From: Pararge aegeria
Taxonomy: Eukaryota > Arthropoda > Insecta > Lepidoptera > Nymphalidae
NCBI RefSeq assembly: GCF_905163445.1
Contig: NC_053182.1
Location: 4,402,001 to 4,466,000 of the forward strand
DNA: 64,000 bases
Direction of reading: 5' to 3'
In this document: positions 52,480-62,980 of the stretch, in pieces
Numbering within the stretch: position 1 is the first letter of the stretch
How the letters are laid out: every line of letters begins with the position of its first letter
The notes under the pieces: generated by a model
Told to the model about the DNA's origin: nothing
What the model saw: only the letters and a program-made list of their open reading frames with translations
The model's database searches: none
Position numbers and translations under genes: made by a program

Positions 52480-52760
52480 ATGCTGCCGGTTCTCTATTAT
52501 ATTCCTTTAGTCTACTCTCGTCTTAGGAACTATTTAATTTGGTTCCTTCTTCACCTTTCTTTCATAGAACTGCAAGGCATCGTAAGGAGAAGAAAGAAGA
52601 AGGAGGAGCACTCGTACAAAGCGTTTTGCTTTGTACGAGTAAATCGTCGTTCTTAAATCGCACCGCAAAGATCTGGAAAACCCTTAAGGCTTCCGTCTTC
52701 CCCGATACCTATAATATGGGTTCCTGCAAATGAAGTATGAATAGGAGTGAATTGCTTCTT
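52480..52760 (+). pseudogene. LINE-4 ORF2 C-terminal fragment
   Basis: From 52539 the frame reads MVPSSPFFHRTARHRKEKKE, later 'SSFLNRTAKIWKTLKASVFPD' in order S-S-F-L-N-R-T, then TYNMGSCK and a stop at 52731. The continuation 'MNRSELLLL' lies just beyond. 'FxxRT..xW..L..SVFPDTYN' is the conserved end of a non-LTR ORF2 (CR1/Jockey-type tail, from memory). The in-frame stop before the usual end and the lack of upstream domains make it a relic. A 13-bp hairpin (52610-52640, loop of 5) lies inside it. Its 3' UTR follows and links this coding tail to the LINE-4 UTR family. Confidence 0.7.
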
Positions 52761-52890
52761 CTAAGACCAGGACGCGTTTTAAACCTTCGTAGCTTTAGTT
52801 TTAAGTCTATGAATATGGTTATCGCTATCATCTCACTACCTTGTAATTCTCTTGTAATGTGCCACTTAAAAGTGCCATCAAAAGTGCCAC
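52761..52890 (+). mobile_element. LINE-4 3' UTR
   Basis: 'cttctaagaccaggacgcgt', 'cttcgtagctttagtttta', 'ggttatcgctatcatctca'. The 94-codon frame across it is not a gene. Confidence 0.75.
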
Positions 52891-53305
52891 CTATGGGCCA
52901 TCTCCTAGGCAAGCGCGCTCCATCTTATGCCGCATCATCACTTATTTTTGGGTGTGATTGCGGTCAAGCGCTAGTCTATATATTAAAAAAAAAATGTTGT
53001 ATACAACGCCATCCGCGGTAACAAAAAAAAACGGAAAACATTCAGTCTCCGGAAAAATATAAAATAGATACAGATAAATTTTCGGCAGCTTTACCAAGTT
53101 AAACGTTACAACGTTAGGTAACGTTATCCGTGCTTTGGTGCCATTTTTGGGTTCATCTTCACTAAGCTTTTGTTTCATGAACTTGTAAAGTGCAAATAAA
53201 GAGTAGGTATAAATAAAATAAATAAATAAAATAAGCTGGAGGAAATATTGTAGTGTTTTAAAGACTAATACGTCTTTGTTAGAAGTAGACGTTACTTTGC
53301 GGAAT
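52891..53305. other. No gene seen
   Basis: Unassigned; the 122-codon minus frame (52942-53310) has membrane-like hydrophobic runs only because the DNA is A/T-rich. Confidence 0.4.
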
Positions 53306-53449
53306 TCCATGATATTTAATGAAAACTAAGCTTAATTTACTGTACTCCGCGAAAAGCACGAGAATCTGTATGGTGTCATTTATAATTTCTTCAATCCTCA
53401 TACTCCACACCAAACAGATCATTCTGCATTCTGAGGAGGTGTTGACTTT

Positions 53450-53480
53450 ACAATGAATAATTGTGACAATTATTCATTGT
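53450..53480. repeat. Perfect palindrome, 15-bp arms, 1-bp centre
   Basis: Arms 53450-53464 ('acaatgaataattgt') and 53466-53480 around a single G. Confidence 0.95.
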
Positions 53481-53569
53481 TACGTAGCAAAAAGTTTACA
53501 TCTAAGACATCTATGGTGTCGCACATTAAAATAAAATTAGGTTTACAACGAACGCGTAACGAAGCGATA

Positions 53570-53824
53570 TTAAATAAATAAATAAACTACTACAATACAC
53601 ACATCGCCATCTAGCCCCGAAGTAAGCGAAGCTTGTGTTATGGGTACTAAGATAACTGATGAATATTTTTATAAATATAATAAACATAAATACTTATAAT
53701 ATGCAGATAAACACCCAGACACTGAAAAACATCCATGCTCATCACACAAACAATTTTTAGTTGTGGGAATCGAACCCACGGCCTTGGACTCAGAAAGTAG
53801 GGTCGCTGCACACTGCGCCAATCG
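53570..53824 (-). mobile_element. SINE-A copy inside element N
   Basis: 'ctagccccgaagtaagcgaa', 'gtgggaatcgaacccacgg', 'ctgcacactgcgccaatcg'. The head joins the N right arm directly. Confidence 0.95.
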
Positions 53825-54203
53825 AAGATCTGTTTGGTGTGGAGTATGAGGATTAAAGAAATTATAAATTACACCATACAGATTCTCGTGCTTTTCGCGG
53901 AGTACAGTAAATTAAGCTTAGTTTTCATAATAAAGCTTCACGTGGTTGCACTATTACGCCGTTTATAGAACTTTTACGGTCGAAGTAATAAAATCCAATT
54001 CCATCGTGCCCTGATACCGTATGAAAATTTCACGGGTTTTAATTTTAGGTTTTGTTACTTTTATTTTAAGCTCACTGTTTAGAACAGCACCGTACGTAAC
54101 TAGCATAAAACTATTATTCTTCGACATATGACCGACTTCTACCATAATTCGGTATGGGTTTAATGTAAAAAATATTAAATCCACGGAAAAATAAAATAAT
54201 TTT

Positions 54204-54265
54204 ACAGGGTGATTCTTTATAAAATATACTTATGCAACTTTAATAGTATTTCGCAATTCGCTTAC
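54204..54265 (+). mobile_element. Candidate left terminal inverted repeat of a 4.8-kb composite element
   Basis: Starts 'acagggtgattctttataaa' after 'tttt'. It aligns over about 62 bp (roughly three quarters identical, a few gaps) with the reverse complement of 58953-59017, including inner blocks 'acttat', 'ttcg', 'aattc' and 'ttac'. A TA lies at both outer edges. Confidence 0.6.
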
Positions 54266-54597
54266 ACGATGTATGTACATCATTCGCATTTAGTTTTTGG
54301 TGTCCCATGAGATTGCCAAAAAGCAAGCTACAAACAAATGGCAAATTTCTTATTATTTATACGATAGATGACCACCAAACGACAGATAAACATAATGTAG
54401 CGTTACTACTAAATATTTGTACGATGATGCCGTTTACTAAAAACCAAGTCCAAAGAATCATATAAAAAAATTGTAATTTAGATAAGAACAACGAATGACG
54501 AAGATTCAGCCTCTATCAACTGACCCTATGTGACAACTGTCAAACATTCAAAATATCGTAAGTTGCATCTATGACTACGTTAATTTATTGATATAAG
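54266..54597. other. No gene seen; possible internal sequence of the TIR element
   Basis: Unassigned sequence between the left terminal repeat and the first SINE insertion. No transposase motif visible. Confidence 0.4.
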
Positions 54598-54775
54598 TGT
54601 AGCTATTGACTGCAATCTCACCTGTCAGTGATGATGTTGATCTTAAGCTGAATTATCTGTGGACAAAGCAGTTGTGATAAAAACCAATGCTCCCAACAGT
54701 CGTCGCCATCGTACAGGAACGGTTTTTCGCTTAGCGTCTTTGTCGATAACTAGCCACGTCCGGAACCTCTCGATA
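54598..54775 (-). mobile_element. SINE-B copy, degraded
   Basis: 'ctattgactgcaatctcacc', 'aggaacggtttttcgcttag', 'cgtctttgtcgataactagc'. Confidence 0.75.
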
Positions 54776-55019
54776 TTTTTACAAGAAAGCTAAGTAGCAA
54801 GGTATTACTCCAAACTTTTAATATACCAGTAATTGATCATGCTATTTGATATCTACGTCGCCATGTGACAAATTTTAAACAAAACTAACAGCTTTTGAGA
54901 CAATGCCGTTTTTAAGATAAACGTCACTTTCTATTCACTAACTACGATAAGATATCAATTAACCGTTTTGCGTATTATTTTTAAGCATGATTTTAGTACA
55001 TATTCAGGACATAAACAAA

Positions 55020-55228
55020 AAAATGTATACTATGACAACACACATATCACCATCTAGCCCCAAAGTAAGCGTAGCTTGTGTTATGGATACTAAGGTTATC
55101 TGATGAATATTTCTTTGAATAATATACATAAATACTTATAATATACAGATTTAAAAACCCAGACGCTAAAAAACATTCATGTTCATCCCACAACGGCGAT
55201 GGACACAGAAAGCAGTGCGCCAATCGGC
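55020..55228 (-). mobile_element. SINE-A copy, box B deleted
   Basis: 'ctagccccaaagtaagcgta', 'cattcatgttcatcccacaa', then 'gcagtgcgccaatcgg'; the box B region is missing. Confidence 0.9.
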
Positions 55229-55487
55229 TTTCATAAAAATATTAGATGCCATAACATTTAACCTGGCTTAGTACTACACGGACCCTGCCAGAGAACAGCC
55301 ACATTCGTAAAAGTCCACATAATCTGACATGTTAGAAAAGGAAAACGCGGGGAAAATTCACAGTCGGAATACTCTATGCGGCGTACCTTTTGCATTTTAA
55401 AATATTATTTGTACGCCTTTCACGACAGTTGGATATGTGCCATACCTGCCAGGTTATATTACGATGAACCGTGAACATGGATATTTA

Positions 55488-55847
55488 TTATTTATTAAAC
55501 TCTTTATTTGTATACCACAACATTTAAAATGTAACAAAAACAGAAACATCGAAAGAAGTAGTAATACAAAAGGCGGCCTTATCGCTTAATAGCGATCTCT
55601 GCCAGGCAACCTTAGAATTAGGAAAAAAAAAAGAAGAGGAGAATAGACTGCTGGTGGTACAAATATTAAAATACATACATGCAAATAACTACATGCCAAT
55701 ACATAAACTAGTGTGCACAAATAGATAAAAAGTAAATAATATAATAAATAAATAAATATAAAAATAAACTAATATATATAATAACAACACTTACATAATT
55801 AAATACTTTAACATACAATAAATGAGTAAGTACATATATACATACTA
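55488..55847 (-). mobile_element. LINE-2 3' UTR
   Basis: 'actctttatttgtataccac', 'aaaaggcggccttatcgctt', 'tagcgatctctgccaggcaa', then AT-rich UTR up to the ORF stop. Confidence 0.9.
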
Positions 55848-56345
55848 TTAAAAGTCGTTAACAATATAATGGGCCTTAACTGCTCTTTTAAATATCGCCA
55901 GTGATTTGGATCGTCGTATGCTCAATGGAAGCGCATTCCACAATTCCACAGCTCGTACGCTAAACGAACGCTTATAAAATTTTGTCTTATGATAAGGCAT
56001 ACACAGCGTCAGCGCACGGCACGATCTTACACCAGATTGCTCACCAAGAAAAGTGAACTTCTCTTTTAAATACGAGGGAGTATTTAGATGAAATAACACA
56101 CAGTACAGAAGAGAAAGTACATGCATATCCCGGCGACGACGAATAGGAAGCCACTTGAGTTTTTGTCGAAATACGGAAACATGGTCATATTTGCGAAGGC
56201 CAAATATGAACCGAATAGCCAGATTTTGAAGACGCTCAAGTTTATTAAGCTGATCCTCGGTCAGATTAAGAAAGCTTGCATCCGCATAATCGAGAATAGA
56301 TAGAAAAAGAGAATGTGCTAGCATAACTTTGGTCGGAATTGGAAG
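55848..56345 (-). pseudogene. LINE-2 ORF2 C-terminal fragment, longest copy
   Basis: Minus-strand frame of about 165 codons, continuing upstream of its first Met with 'FLPIPTKV'. Order of motifs: 'SILDYADASF', 'LNKLERLQNLAIRFIFG', 'FRQKLKWLPIRRRRDMH', 'PYHKTKFYKRSF', 'ELWNALPLSIRRSKSLAIFK'. This is the end of the reverse-transcriptase thumb region and the C-terminal domain of a non-LTR retrotransposon. The catalytic residues lie further upstream and are absent. The frame is intact, so the copy is fairly young, but it is 5' truncated at about 56345 and cannot act alone. Confidence 0.9.
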
Positions 56346-56404
56346 AAATACTGGATACTCTAGACTTAGAAAGAAAGACGCAGAATTTTAGTAGAGTTTT
56401 TAGT

Positions 56405-56545
56405 GATAGAGCTCGTCCGGGGCAGTACCGCCATGCTTATTTCTGCCGCTAAGCAGCATTGTTGCAATGCTGTGTTCCAGTTTGAAAGGCGTGGTTGCCG
56501 GTGTTATTACAGGCTTAACACTTACGTCTCAAATTGATGGACCCA
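56405..56545 (+). mobile_element. SINE-C 5' half
   Basis: 'gagctcgtccggggcagtac', 'gccatgcttatttctgccgc', 'gtgttccagtttgaaaggcg', 'ggtgttattacaggc'. Confidence 0.8.
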
Positions 56546-56559
56546 TTTCATTTATTATA

Positions 56560-57165
56560 TATAATATACATGCATATATTGAAAAAATACCAAAATAATA
56601 TATGTATATTAATAAACAGGGATAAACTTCTCCTATTCCATTTCCTTAGTGCCTGAAGACCAAAGTCTTCGAACAGTGCGTGTTGCCAGTGATGGCTTAC
56701 GGATCCGAAACGTGGTCGCTTACTATGGGCCTCATAAGAAGGCTCAGAATCACTCAGCGGGCGATAGAAAGAGCAATGTTAGGAGTATCTCTACGTGATC
56801 AAATCAGAAATGAGGAGATCCGTAGAAGAACCAGAGTTAGCGACATAGCTCAGCGAGTTGCTAAGCTGAAGTGGAAATGGGCGGGGCACATAGTTCGGAG
56901 AACCGATGGACGTTGGGGTTCCAAGGTGTTGGAACCCCGCACAGGTAAACGCAGTGTTGGTCGGCCCCCAGCAAGGTGGACAGATGACATCAAACGAGTC
57001 GCTGGGAGCCGCTGGAAGCAAGCGGCCCAGGATCGATTTTGGAACTCTCTACAAAAGACCTGTGTCCAGCAGTGGACTTCAATCGGTTGAAGTGATGATG
57101 ATGATTATGATATTTCCATGTTCTTTAACAGTTGGACACGTTAATTATATCCCTTGTCAGTGGAT
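56560..57165 (-). mobile_element. Element S, single-unit copy split by an RTE
   Basis: Right piece (57115-57165) is the complement of the array unit: 'acacgttaattatatccctt', 'gtcagtggata'. Left piece (56590-56645) is 'gataaacttctcctattcca', the complement of the unit's end and the following 'aggagaagttta'. Here there is one unit, not ten. 'tattccat' (56634) and 'tatttccat' (57111) flank the insert. Confidence 0.8.
56648..57112 (+). pseudogene. LINE-3 (RTE) ORF2 C-terminal fragment, intact frame
   Basis: The frame reads LKTKVFEQCVLPVMAYGSET and continues with LTMGLIRRLRITQRAIERAM, LGVSLRDQIRNEEIRRRTRV, 'KWKWAGHIVRRTDGRWGSKVL', 'RSVGRPPARWTDDIKRVAG' and 'VQQWTSIG' before TGA near 57088. This is the textbook C-terminus of RTE-clade ORF2 after the reverse transcriptase. 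About 146 codons without a frameshift, then a 'tgatgatgatgatta' tail. 5' truncated; it lies inside element S with a probable 8-9 bp target duplication. Decayed copies are at 36318 and 50507. Confidence 0.95.
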
Positions 57166-57169
57166 AAAC

Positions 57170-57400
57170 CTTTTTTGTATTCCACTATAGATTAGCTCTA
57201 GACTGCAATCTCATGTGGTGGTAAGTTATGATGCAGTCTTAGATGATAGCGGGGTAGCGGGCTAACCTGTTAGGCTGTATGGTAATTGGTTAAGATGACA
57301 TCGCATCGGAACACTGGGTGGTAACTAGCCACGGCCTAAATTAAATCCAACTCAAATACTCAAATCCACAGCGCTCACCGTTCAGCACGGGTGGTCGTCA
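57170..57400 (-). mobile_element. SINE-B copy, body deleted
   Basis: 'tagactgcaatctcatgtgg', 'gtagcgggctaacctgttag', 'actgggtggtaactagccac', 'acagcgctcaccgttcagca'. The section holding box B is missing. Confidence 0.85.
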
Positions 57401-57489
57401 TCTCTTCACGCTTAAAAGCGTATGCATTAATAACATTTATGATAATACGATACACGAATTCACTTCTAGTTGTGATATTAGCCAACTAG

Positions 57490-57715
57490 CACGGCAGGGC
57501 ACGCGTCTCCTCTCAGAATTACAAGGCCGTAAGTTTACGCCGTAGTCCACCACGCTGGCCCAGTGTGGATTGGTGGACCTCACATGCAAAATTATAGAGA
57601 GCTCTCAGGCATTCAGGTTTCCTCACGATTTTTTCCTTCACCGCAAGCAAGTGATATTTTAATTTATTTTGCCGTGGAATTAACTCGGTCTCCCCAAAAT
57701 TAAGTCCGAAGCTCT
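57490..57715 (-). mobile_element. SINE-E copy
   Basis: 'gcagggcacgcgtctcctct', 'tagtccaccacgctggccca', 'ctctcaggcattcaggtttc', 'gcaagcaagtgatatttta', 'ctcggtctccccaaaatt'. Confidence 0.85.
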
Positions 57716-58412
57716 AAACAGGTCTACTAGAAAAAATAATTTATAACTTTTTAAACACTCCTAGTCGAGCGTCCTAGTTACAGCATCAGGTCAAGGATAC
57801 CACAGTATTGCAGTGGTATTAGGATGACTGAGTGCCAAATTCCGGGTCGGTTAGACAAGTGGAATTAAAATAAATATAAACTTTATGACTGACTAGCGGT
57901 TCTCTGCGACATTTATACAACTAAGACGTAGAGAAATGCGATAAGTTATTTATTTCCACATAAACCTCCATTCCCTATCCTACACAATACCACGACTCAA
58001 CGAGTCGCATCGCCCGCCCACTCTATATATCTACCTTTGCTCTTTAGAGTCGTAACTCTATGTTGATTAGGCTATAAGCCTACCTTAAGTACCAGTCAGG
58101 GTATGCAGATGATGTAAAATAAAAAAATCTCTAAATTTTTGTGCAAGTTTGTAGTGTATAATATAATAAAGTTGTTTTAGTTTTCAAGTTAATCTAATTT
58201 TTGAAACGCTTATACACCTATGTGATATTGTAGGGTTAGTATTTTGTACATTTTAAATATTAACCAAACTATTCATGCTACTCTAAATGCAAAGGGGTCC
58301 CTTTTATTAATGAGAAGGCTTCTCAAGTCCTCAAGGTCACCTGTCGCATGAATTTTAAGTAGATTTAATACAATGGAGCTAGAATTTCATTTAAGCTTCA
58401 GTTATTAAAAAA
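57716..58412. other. No gene seen
   Basis: Unassigned; nothing recognisable on either strand. Confidence 0.5.
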
Positions 58413-58904
58413 TTGGTTGCCTGTAAAGTCGGTATACGGGCGAAAGTTTTACGTGACAACGACTTTGAGTGGTAAAATAATTTTAATGTGAATATTCATT
58501 CGTATAGTAGGAAGAAGGATGAAATAATAGTAACAATTTAAAACATTTATTTATACAAAGAATTATATTTAAAACATTAATTTATACAAAGAATCTCGCA
58601 CTGAATTTCATATTAACAAAATTTTATTTTTACCTTTACACATACATACGTATTTATATACAAATATACATACAATAACTTGCAATACATTTGCGTACAA
58701 TGAAACAGCGTTTACTACAAAGGGACGCGTACCTTTCACTTTTTATGTCTGTCTCTCTCGCTCTTAGGCGGGCTAACCATGCCCGAGTGGAAGGGACGCG
58801 TGCCTCTCACTCGCTCTCATTGTGAGCGCATAACGTGAGCGGAGCGTAACGCAGTTTCTTGAAGTGTCACCCGGCAAACCAATTTATAAGAGTTGTCACG
58901 TCAA
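58413..58904. mobile_element. Element M copy 2
   Basis: Near-identical to 339-807 in the same orientation. It retains the 24 bp missing there ('ctaaccatgcccgagtgg' and following). The right terminal motif reads 'agagttgtcacgtcaa', one base shorter than in copy 1. Different flanks from copy 1 show it is an independent insertion. Confidence 0.75.
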
Positions 58905-58952
58905 TAAAGAAAGGACTCTAGCTATATATTTTTAGGTATATATAATCAATGT

Positions 58953-59017
58953 GTAACAGAATTACGAAGTAATAATGAAGGATGTATAAGTTTATATATT
59001 ATAAGGAATCACCCTGT
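58953..59017 (-). mobile_element. Candidate right terminal inverted repeat of a 4.8-kb composite element
   Basis: Ends 'aggaatcaccctgt' followed by 'aataac'. Reverse complement aligns with 54204-54265 (see there). Confidence 0.6.
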
Positions 59018-60164
59018 AATAACATTAAATCAAGAGAAGCATATTTATGTGTGCATACAAATGAATTCAAGATATTCTAAGTGTTTACCTATGACGACGC
59101 TATTGAAGGTAAAATATCGACACACGCATAGTACCTACGCTACGCCACTCGTACCAAATAAAGTGATAGGAGTCACTCATTTTAATGTGATATTAGGGCT
59201 GTATTTGATTTCTTTCAGTTAAAATTATGGCAGGGGTTAATTAAAAACTATTACGTTTTCGCTTCCACAGATGAGATATTACATAATTTACCTTACATAA
59301 AGCCTGAAGATATTATTTTGTTTCTCATGTACACGTTGTATACATATATAAGGCTTCAAAATTAGAATTCTTTAAGCTATTAAATTGTGAACCTATGCTT
59401 ACAAAATTTAATCTATAATAATGTTTTTTTTATTATTTGTATTAATGCGCTCATCTCTGACACTTCTGATTGGATTTGAAAAATCTTTATTTATATTTTT
59501 TTAGTATCTACCCCTAGGAGAGATAAATAGTGATTTAAGTTTTATATGAATGACCGTAATTTTTTAAATTATACAGAACGTCAAAGTCAGTTCCTAATTA
59601 GCAAAACAGCTTAAATAGCTACTCATATGTTTAAGGATTTATAAAAATGTTACCTCTAAAGATGTTGAATAAAGGTTGAAATTTATAATAATCTTATTTG
59701 CATTCGTTAGCCCAATTCTTGAGAAACGTTTGCATCACGCTACTATCCTAGCGACACGGTGGGTCGGGTATATTATGTAGAATAGGGGAAAAAAGTTTGT
59801 ATGGGTAACTTATCTGAAATTAGATGCGGACGAAGTGGGTACTACATATTCTATTAAATAATATTATTGTTACCTAGAACGCGATATCTGAGTTGCAAAC
59901 TGCTATCTATTACTTCAGAGCAGCTGTTTATTCAAAGTTCTCCTAATGTTGAGCCGAATTTCCACTCTTAACTTTGCCTGTAGATTATGAAGCAAATTTG
60001 AGAGATTTCACTAGCATAACTAGCTTTTGCGGGCGACTTAATCCATGGTTGTTATAATTATTTCAATCTTAAAAAATTTAAATTGAATTTTTTTATAAAG
60101 TGAATGATTTATGTTTTTTGACTTTGCTGAGTGGATTTTAATCATTCACTATTTCCACTATTTC
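59018..60164. other. 1.1-kb stretch without recognisable gene or repeat
   Basis: AT-rich, stop-dense. Confidence 0.5.
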
Positions 60165-60300
60165 CTGATAAGGGATAAAAATTACGTGTACAGTTGACCC
60201 CCGTTTGTTATAACACCTATTTCAACAGATGCGTCAATGCTCGGAGTGTTGATAAAGCTGTGGGAGAAGATACAATTTTGTACTTTCCTCGTGGAAAAAA
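60165..60300 (+). mobile_element. Element S, single-unit copy
   Basis: 'tttcctgataagggataaaa' (imperfect palindrome), 'attacgtgtacagttgac', 'gttgataaagctgtggga' and 'gaagataca' parallel 18933-19090. Confidence 0.65.
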
Positions 60301-60339
60301 AAATCTTGTTCATGCTTGCCATATAGAATGAATATGCCG

Positions 60340-60565
60340 AGTGCTACCTACAGATTAGAATACATTTGTGCAACCTTGACTCTTACCGGGGTTGACTTGC
60401 GAGGCAGCAAAGGGAATATAACGGTAAACGGGCAGCAGCGTCTTCTGTGCAACTGCTACCATCTACTGCGATCACCATTCAGTCTGCCCAACGTGGCGAC
60501 CCCGCAAACCCTCCCGTTGGGAGAAATCTTTAATCCAGCAGTGAACTTTTATAGGCTATTGATGG
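60340..60565 (+). mobile_element. Repeat H copy
   Basis: 'ctaccatctactgcgatcac', 'gtctgcccaacgtggcgac', 'cctcccgttgggagaaatc', 'ccagcagtgaacttttatag'. The 94-codon frame over it is not a gene. Confidence 0.65.
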
Positions 60566-60974
60566 ATTCCATATGCCTTCTGTCCCTAAAGTATTTATAG
60601 CAGACGACAATGTCCGTCATCCATAAATACTATAAGGATTTGTACTTGTATTGTTACGAGCCTTGTTTGACAAAGGAATTTCTATCAAACAAAAACATTA
60701 TCAGGCAATACAGATGTTATTGCCTAATGACCCAATAACCTTTTCAGAGGATTTGTAATCCGTATCCGGAGAGTTATTTGCCCTTTGGGCTTACAAAAAT
60801 GTGACTAGAATCTTAAAGGATTTCGCGATAGCGATTCGATTTTCGACATTTAGGAAACGGAACGGGTGGCACGTGACGTATCTACATAATGCTCATTCGT
60901 TCATACGGTCACCAAAACTAGATAAGCTGAAATCTTAGCTAACCTTGATAGATTTTAGTTCATTATGATCTTAG
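60566..60974. other. No gene seen
   Basis: Unassigned; nothing recognisable on either strand. Confidence 0.5.
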
Positions 60975-61130
60975 AACACGAACTCAGGTATGCAGGTTTC
61001 CTCATGATGTTTTCATATCGTGATATTTTAATTGCTCAAAACGCACATAACGTAGAAAAGTTAGAGGCGTGCTGGGATTCAAACTCGTCCTCACGAAATT
61101 GCCGAAAACCGAAGCGGTGATAGTTGAAGT
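60975..61130 (-). mobile_element. SINE-E 5' half
   Basis: 'ctcaggtatgcaggtttcct', 'caaaacgcacataacgtaga', 'cgtgctgggattcaaactcg' (box B complement), 'accgaagcggtgatag' (box A side). Confidence 0.85.
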
Positions 61131-61619
61131 GGCTCACTATAGTTTAAATTCTACAAAATGTATGTACTTAACAATTGTTAAATTACATTTATGTCCTATG
61201 CTTAGGTACATTAGGTACATAATGCTAGAGATTTGAGTCTAGTCAGTGACAAACATGAAGCAGAATGTAGACGGCAGTAAAACATGAATTAGACGTTAGT
61301 CGCAAATTCATAACCGATTTGCTTGCAAATTAAAGTTTCCATATCACGTAATATCTCCATATTGCAGAGGTTATGGTATTACAAACTTTTAGCTATTACC
61401 TATGAAACTAAAAACTTTCTGTCTGCTCTTGTACCTTAAGGTAATAAAAGCTTGCGTGTGAAAAAGCTAGCTGAAATTCTCCATCCAAACGCACAGTAAC
61501 TCTATGAATAGATTCTACCATAAATCTTTTACGGTTCAGACTATTAAGTTTCCGAATGCTCTGCTTTTACACCTCAGTGAGGCTTAAACTTTTATTAGTG
61601 GAATAAACTATAAAATATG
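61131..61619. other. No gene seen
   Basis: Unassigned; nothing recognisable on either strand. Confidence 0.5.
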
Positions 61620-61810
61620 TATGTTATGGAAATGAAGCTTAATTTGCTATAAAAACAAGAGAATCTGTATCGTGTAATTTATAATTGCTTCAATCCTCAT
61701 ACTCCACACCAAACTGAACTTTGGCAATGTGAATAGCAATGAGTATAGCAAATTAAGTTTAATTTTTATAATATATCATGGAATTCTGCTAAGTTACGCC
61801 TGCTTATATC
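61620..61810. mobile_element. Element N, compact copy with inverted ends
   Basis: 'aatgaagcttaatttgctat' at about 61631 mirrors 'atagcaaattaagtttaatt' at about 61745. Between them lie 'agagaatctgtatcgtgtaa' and 'caatcctcatactccacacc', the N arm motifs. Suggests N is a foldback-type element. Confidence 0.7.
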
Positions 61811-62514
61811 AAATATATAAAGTATATTATTTTTTACCCAACCGGACAAAAACGCTCGGAGTCACAATTTTGGAAAATATGGACGAAGTCGCTACTAAAA
61901 TATCAAGTAAATGATGATAATAATGTTTCAAGCTCGCAAAACGCATAAGTTCTAATTAAGATATAAAAATGTTGATGCTATCGGACCCATGTAAATGGTA
62001 TATCATGTCAGAGGCTTTAAATCTCTAACACTCTCTGAATATTTCGTTTTTCTCATTAACACATAGTTTATTTGATGAAAGCTCCGAAATTACGAGTGTA
62101 TACTCAAAAATCATGTACCAAGCACGCGTTGTTAAAACAGATGCTCTGTTCAAGTTTAATATTAAATCTCATGAAAACTCGACAACTTTGGAAAGATATT
62201 TTCGTTATGTAATACACAGCGGACGCACGTTTTCCACCAAATGGATTTTAAAACTTCACTGCCGGTTGCGTTGTATATATGTTAGGATTTCCTACTTTAA
62301 AATTGAAATAATGTTGTGTAAGCTATTTGATAATACAAACTTGAATTGCCATGTTGCTTTCTATATTATACAGCTGCATTATTAAGGCATATAATATTTT
62401 TATTATCACAATAATTTGTATTGGCCGTTGATAAATCCCGGAAGAAAATATGAATTTTCGTGGTGCACTAACCAACAAAATTTATCAATTTCATTTACTA
62501 TTTATTGATATTCA
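61811..62514. other. No gene seen
   Basis: Unassigned; the 90-codon frame at 62113-62385 shows no motif. Confidence 0.45.
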
Positions 62515-62725
62515 TAGATATTTATTAATTATGAGTATGTATTTATTATATGTGTATATATTTATAACTAAATTTATGTGCACCAACTACCTCTCGTGTT
62601 GAGCTGTGTTTTACGCCATCGGTTGCCTAGAAGAGATCGCTACGTAGCGATAAGGGTGCCTCATTGTATACATCGTGTAAACTAGTTATTTATAGTAGTT
62701 CCTGTATTTTTATGTGGTGTACAAC
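62515..62725 (+). mobile_element. LINE-2 3' UTR
   Basis: AT-rich UTR, 'cggttgcctagaagagatcg', 'gtagcgataagggtgcctca', 'tatgtggtgtacaacaaaag'. Confidence 0.8.
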
Positions 62726-62732
62726 AAAAGTT

Positions 62733-62761
62733 GCCGCTGCCCACTGCGCCAACCGGCTGTC
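62733..62761 (-). mobile_element. SINE-A head fragment
   Basis: 'gccgctgcccactgcgccaa' then 'ccggctgtc', the complement of the SINE-A 5' end. Confidence 0.65.
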
Positions 62762-62763
62762 AG

Positions 62764-62980
62764 TGTTATGGCAGACCCATACATCTAATCGGTTTCTTTG
62801 CGACACCGTACCAGAAAGCTTTACAAGTAGGGTGGTAACTTACCATAGCCAAAACCTCCCTCCAGACCAGACCACAGAACACTCAGATTGTAAGTTCCCA
62901 AATTGCTCCTGCCTCGAATCGAACCCGGAACACCCAATTAAGAACACAGCGTTCACAGACAGGGAAGTCGTGCGAAAATT
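62764..62980 (-). mobile_element. SINE-B copy, 5' two thirds
   Basis: 'taatcggtttctttgcgaca', 'agtagggtggtaacttacca', 'cctcgaatcgaacccggaac' (box B complement), 'acagggaagtcgtgcg' (5' end). Confidence 0.85.

Larger units (their letters stand above)
53306..53935. mobile_element. Element N: long inverted repeat (about 105-bp arms) enclosing a SINE-A
   Basis: Left arm about 53318-53422 and right arm about 53826-53932 are reverse complements with about two mismatches ('aagcttaatttactgtactc', 'cgcgaaaagcacgagaatct', 'cctcatactccacaccaaac'). The roughly 400-bp spacer holds a palindrome and a minus-strand SINE-A that begins against the right arm. Related single copies: 49165 and 61620. Confidence 0.9.

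Noticed and set aside
52942..53310. 122-codon minus frame with hydrophobic stretches
   Set aside because: Hydrophobicity follows from A/T-rich codons; no motif and no homologous neighbour.
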